DNA of 64,000 nucleotides, from contig OU744448.1 of assembly GCA_916610825.1 (NCBI GenBank), positions 14,879,936 through 14,943,935 of the forward strand, given 5' to 3'. This document shows positions 45,541 through 64,000 of the stretch, piece by piece. This DNA comes from Haliclystus octoradiatus. Taxonomy: Eukaryota; Cnidaria; Staurozoa; Stauromedusae; Haliclystidae. Positions within the stretch are counted from its first letter, which is position 1; each line of letters starts with the position of its first letter. The notes beneath the pieces were generated by a model. The model had not been told where the DNA came from, ran no database searches, and saw only the letters and a list, made by a program, of their open reading frames with translations. The translations under genes were made by a program, and so were the position numbers.

Positions 45541-45704
45541 TTAAACACAAACGCGGTAATTAGATAAGAGCCTCTATCCCATGTTCTGATCTATGAAACT
45601 GAGAGTCGAGGCACACGTCACATCAGTCCTATTTCAATTGATTTTCAAAATTATTTTCTTGTCTTTCGTACAAATATTACAAATATGCGGTGAGCTCCTC
45701 AGGT

Positions 45705-45749
45705 CAGAGCCATCTATTTACAATTTAAGATTGTAAATAGATGGCTCTG
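45705..45749. repeat. Perfect 20-bp hairpin with 5-base loop
   Basis: CAGAGCCATCTATTTACAAT (45705-45724) is followed by TTAAG and then its exact reverse complement (45730-45749). No terminal duplication is evident. It lies about 200 bp before the LINE frame. Confidence 0.85.
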
Positions 45750-45948
45750 CTTCAGATAGGGTATGGAATGACTCGTGGCTACTGTATTCAACTTTGAAGA
45801 GCAGTTATACATCAGATTTAGATTTGTATTAAAAGGGCCTGGAACTGGTTTTGATGCACGGTTTGAGATTCTTTTTGATTCTAATTAATCAGTTCAGATT
45901 ATAATAAGTTCAAGGAAATCTAGATATCCGAAGTCAATTCGAAATCTG

Positions 45949-47826
45949 ATGCTTAAACGTCGATGTGCATATCGCTCTAGCAAGTATTCAGAAGCAAACA
46001 AAGACGTATACAAATTATTATCTCGTCAGTATGATAAAGCCGTCAAGACATTTAACATTGAACGCGAACAATCTCTTTTAGATGATGTATCTATGTCTAA
46101 ATTTTATTCTTTTGTCAATTCTAAGCTAAAGTCACAGTCATCAATTCCACCTATTTATGATACTAATGGTTGCTTGGAAATTGATGATTCTCAGAAATCA
46201 ACTATTCTAAACGATTATTTTACAAGTGTTTTCAGCAAAGATGATGGAACTATTCCAGAATTTGAAAGAAATGTAGAACAGGAAACAAATCTAAATTTCA
46301 TACAATTTACGTATGACAATGTATTTAAGGCGCTACGCCGTCTTCCAAACAAAACCTCCAGTTCACCCGATGACTATCCAGCTCTGTTCCTGAAGACAAT
46401 CGCTAGTGAAATAGCTATGCCTTTATCGCTACTTTATGAGATGTCTTTAATTACTGGCCAACTACCATCAATTTGGAAAACAGCAATAGTTGTACCGATT
46501 TTCAAAAAAGGCAAGTCTTCTATGAAGCAAAACTATCGCCCTATTTCCCTCGACTTCAGCAAAGCTTTCGATACGGTCTGTCACAAAAAATTATTAATTA
46601 AGTTGAAAAGCTATGGAATAGAAATCGAATTACTTACATGCATATCATCGTTTCTCACTGGTCGTACGCAATGTGTATCTGTTGGGAGTTCCAAATCAAA
46701 TTCTTCTGAAGTTCTCAGTGGCGTGCCACAAGGTTCCGTACTAGGGCCGTTACTTTTTATTTTATTTATAAATGACATTGCCACATGCCTTGAAGACGAA
46801 TGCAAGGTAAAATTATTCACTGATGATGCAAAATTCTACTGTACCAGTAAAAATGAATCATCCAGTGAAAATCTCACAAAAACGTTACAAAATCTTTGCG
46901 AATGGTCAACTAAATGGCAACTTAAGATCGCCTATGAAAAGTGTTCAGTTTTCACAACGAACAAATCAAATAATCAATTCCAACACATATACAAACTAAA
47001 CCAATGTACTCTGCCAATTGTTAACAAGATAAAAGACCTTGGTGTTATTATTACTGGTGATCTCAAGTCTTCTGTCCAGTGTTCCATTATATCATCAAAG
47101 GCATATTCTCGTTCATATTTGATTATGAAAAGTTATACATCGAGAGATCCGCATCTGCTTGTCAACTCATTTACAACTTACGTACGGCCTATTTTAGAAA
47201 CATTTTCCCCCGTATGGAACCCTTGTTCACTAAAAGATATAGAAGCTCTTGAGAAAGTTCAACATCATTTTACAAGATTTGTTTGTAAAACAGCTAATAT
47301 AATTTTTAATAATTACAACGACCGTCTGCATCACCTCAATCTCGAGTCATTAGAATCAAGGCGCATTAAGTCAGATTTGATAATGATGTTCAAAATAACA
47401 CACAATCTAGTAGATTTATCCCTTTCATCAATTAATTGTAAATATGCTGTAACTAAATATTCCATGCGTGGACATTCATTTAAACTGTATTCACTGCAGA
47501 AAGGCAGGTTGAACAGTTCCAAACATATATTTTCTAACCGAGTGATCCCTTGGTGGAATTCTTTACCAGAGTCTGTCGTCAATTCCAAAACAGTCCATGG
47601 GTTCAAGACATCACTGCACAAATTAGATTTATCTTATAATTGTAAATTATTTCCTTAACTATAATCGTAATTACTGCTCATCATCTAATGTATTTGAAAT
47701 ATCTTTATTTTAATTTTAATTTTCTTCTTCTGTAAATGGCTGTATATAAGTGAAGTTACTGTAGTGGTATACTCCCTGTATTTGCCAGTCATTGTTTATG
47801 ACAAATAAATCAAATCAAATCAAATA
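45949..47826 (+). pseudogene. CR1/L2-like LINE, 5'-truncated, reverse transcriptase ORF with internal deletion
   Basis: The open frame 45949-47658 (569 aa) encodes non-LTR reverse transcriptase motifs: KTAIVVPIFKKG, NYRPIS, DFSKAFDTV (first catalytic Asp), GVPQGSVLGPLLF, FTDDAKFY (usually ADD; the two Asp are present) and WSTKWQL. The C-terminal segment with RPILETFSPVW and VIPWWNSLP is also present. RPIS is joined directly to LDFSKAF, so roughly 70 residues between RT motifs are missing in frame. The element ends near 47826 in a (CAAAT)-type tail after AATAAATC. No endonuclease is upstream. The frame has no other break, so insertion or the last transposition may be fairly recent; the element was probably mobilised in trans. 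Confidence 0.88.
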
Positions 47827-48707
47827 ATGGTACTATATAGTAGATCTTGAATGTGATCATGCATCTTCTCAGAAAGTCAACCTAGATTTGTTTATTTCAA
47901 ATAGAATTAATGAAGTATATCAACGTAAAATCAGAACAAATATTGACAAATCATTTTGTTCAGGGGTGCGTATAGGGTACACAGTGTGTACCACCCGAAC
48001 AATCCTCCGCTTTGACTACATACCATCAAATCTCAAGCTAAAAAGTACGATGATTAGCTGCCTGGTAAGTTGATAACTATTCAATATCAAGAGAATTATG
48101 CGTATACGTATCAAGAGAAATGATTTTCATGCCGGATATGTTTGCCCTTTCAGTTTGATCGACAAAAGATATCATTTTGTAGTTGTAATTGAGTTGGATC
48201 ACTAATCTACATAAAGCGCATGTACCATTAGGGGTAGCGCATGTAGGGGAAACGTTTGGTACTTTTTCAAGACTTCTTGCGAATTTTTTTTATAATTAGA
48301 ACCCTTGTTGGGGAAATCCTGATTTTAAGAGGAGTGGCTGTTCTATGGCTGTTTCCGCTTAGAGCAATTTCAATTTACAAGTCTGAGCAATTTATGAGCA
48401 CATATAGTCATATAGACAAAACAATGATACCAACTTCACAAATGCAATTTATTTTGTTCAAGTTTATGATACAACCCCTTCTTTAAAATGTTCCAAATTG
48501 ATTAGTAATTAAAATAGTTGGCATGAAGACCCTAATTGATTGCTTTGTACATGAGATGCCGACTAACGAGGCTAATGATGATCCAATTGAAGTACTGTAT
48601 AGTATACAAACACATGATGATTCTAAAGTGTTTGCACACAATAAATCCATCACAGATGAAACATGTCTCATTATACTAGCTATGTTATGTTTGATGATTG
48701 TTATTTG
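47827..48707. other. 3' flank of POMT2, no other gene
   Basis: The stretch lies downstream of the POMT2 stop (48708) on the minus strand. TTTATT at 48448-48453 is AATAAA on that strand, about 255 bases after the stop, a plausible polyadenylation signal. Short frames on both strands look like chance. Confidence 0.45.
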
Positions 48708-63403
<14,696 letters not shown>

Positions 63404-64000
63404 TTTCATTAAAATGCAGGTTTGTAAGATACTTCGATTTTCAAAAAGGGATAGAGACACTGGGCACTTTACCTTTCATTCAGTTGAACATTTTGAAAGT
63501 AGGCCTACTAAACGAAAGTACAAATGACAAAATTGGGAACGAGGCATTTCGCAGAAAGAAATAGCGCTTGACGTTTCCATGACGACAAAGCTTGTAACGC
63601 CCGATATTTTGCAGGATTTTTTTGATAGAATCAGGCAGACAAGACTGTCAAGACATACTACGTAATCAATCATTTCGGTTTCATTGCGCTTCTATCTCCA
63701 TCAACTAAGATCAAAATGAGCAATATGTTCTAATTTACTCATATAGCCCTTCAATTACATATTATGATTAATACACGTCCCGCATTTGATTACATTGTCT
63801 GAATTGTTCATAACTGCTATTATACACTGGTATTGTAGTACAGTGGAGGAGCATATGTGATATAATACAACTGCAAATGAAACTACGCATTTCATCTTCA
63901 ATACAACTCAGATATTTATTTCTTACCAGACCCATGACGGTTCAGCTATTTGATGTAACCTTGAAGCCAACGAGAGAGCCAAAAAGACAACTAGCAAGTG

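Overview
The window is genomic DNA of an animal, most likely an AT-rich marine invertebrate. The genes have GT-AG introns, and the products are metazoan housekeeping or membrane proteins. Between and inside them lie retrotransposons, SINEs, MITEs, satellites and long (TAA)n runs. I cannot fix the phylum from sequence alone.

Gene layout. NAPA (alpha-SNAP, + strand) enters from the left with its last six coding exons (2237-7442). A broken Ty3/gypsy element (1-1781) lies upstream of them. Next comes a complete sodium/calcium exchanger of the SLC8 family (9969-18063, +, four coding exons). Convergent to it is a small mucin-like membrane protein (23901-21074, -): signal peptide, Ser/Thr-rich stalk, SEA-like module, EGF module and membrane anchor. 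CCT4, the chaperonin delta subunit, is complete in 13 coding exons (27034-43776, +), the last with only 18 coding bases. Convergent to it is a complete POMT2 (protein O-mannosyltransferase 2, 63403-48708, -, 22 coding exons). Exon lengths and phases sum to whole codons for SLC8 (919 aa), CCT4 (534 aa) and POMT2 (752 aa). The genes have no obvious shared pathway.

Repeats. The window holds a Ty3/gypsy pol and LTR, a restriction-endonuclease-type LINE remnant, a CR1/L2-like LINE, a Penelope-like element (PLE) GIY-YIG fragment, and two copies of a tRNA-derived SINE. There are also several inverted-repeat DNA elements (one with an 8-bp target duplication), two tandem arrays (about 112 bp in NAPA, about 147 bp in CCT4), and (TAA)n runs of up to 1 kb.

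Most notable. I found thirteen hammerhead-ribozyme-like motifs: seven look intact, four are degenerate and two have a broken or weakened core. Most are arranged as head-to-head pairs inside near-perfect palindromes (5278-5467, 13198-13350, 34746-35020, 50838-50988, 51183-51410), usually beside (TAA)n repeats. Two more flank the PLE fragment and one stands alone. Stems I and II covary between copies while CTGATGA, GAAA and the cleavage triplet are kept. Hammerheads in PLEs are known. The foldback, microsatellite-flanked, ribozyme-on-both-strands arrangement is what I would look at first.
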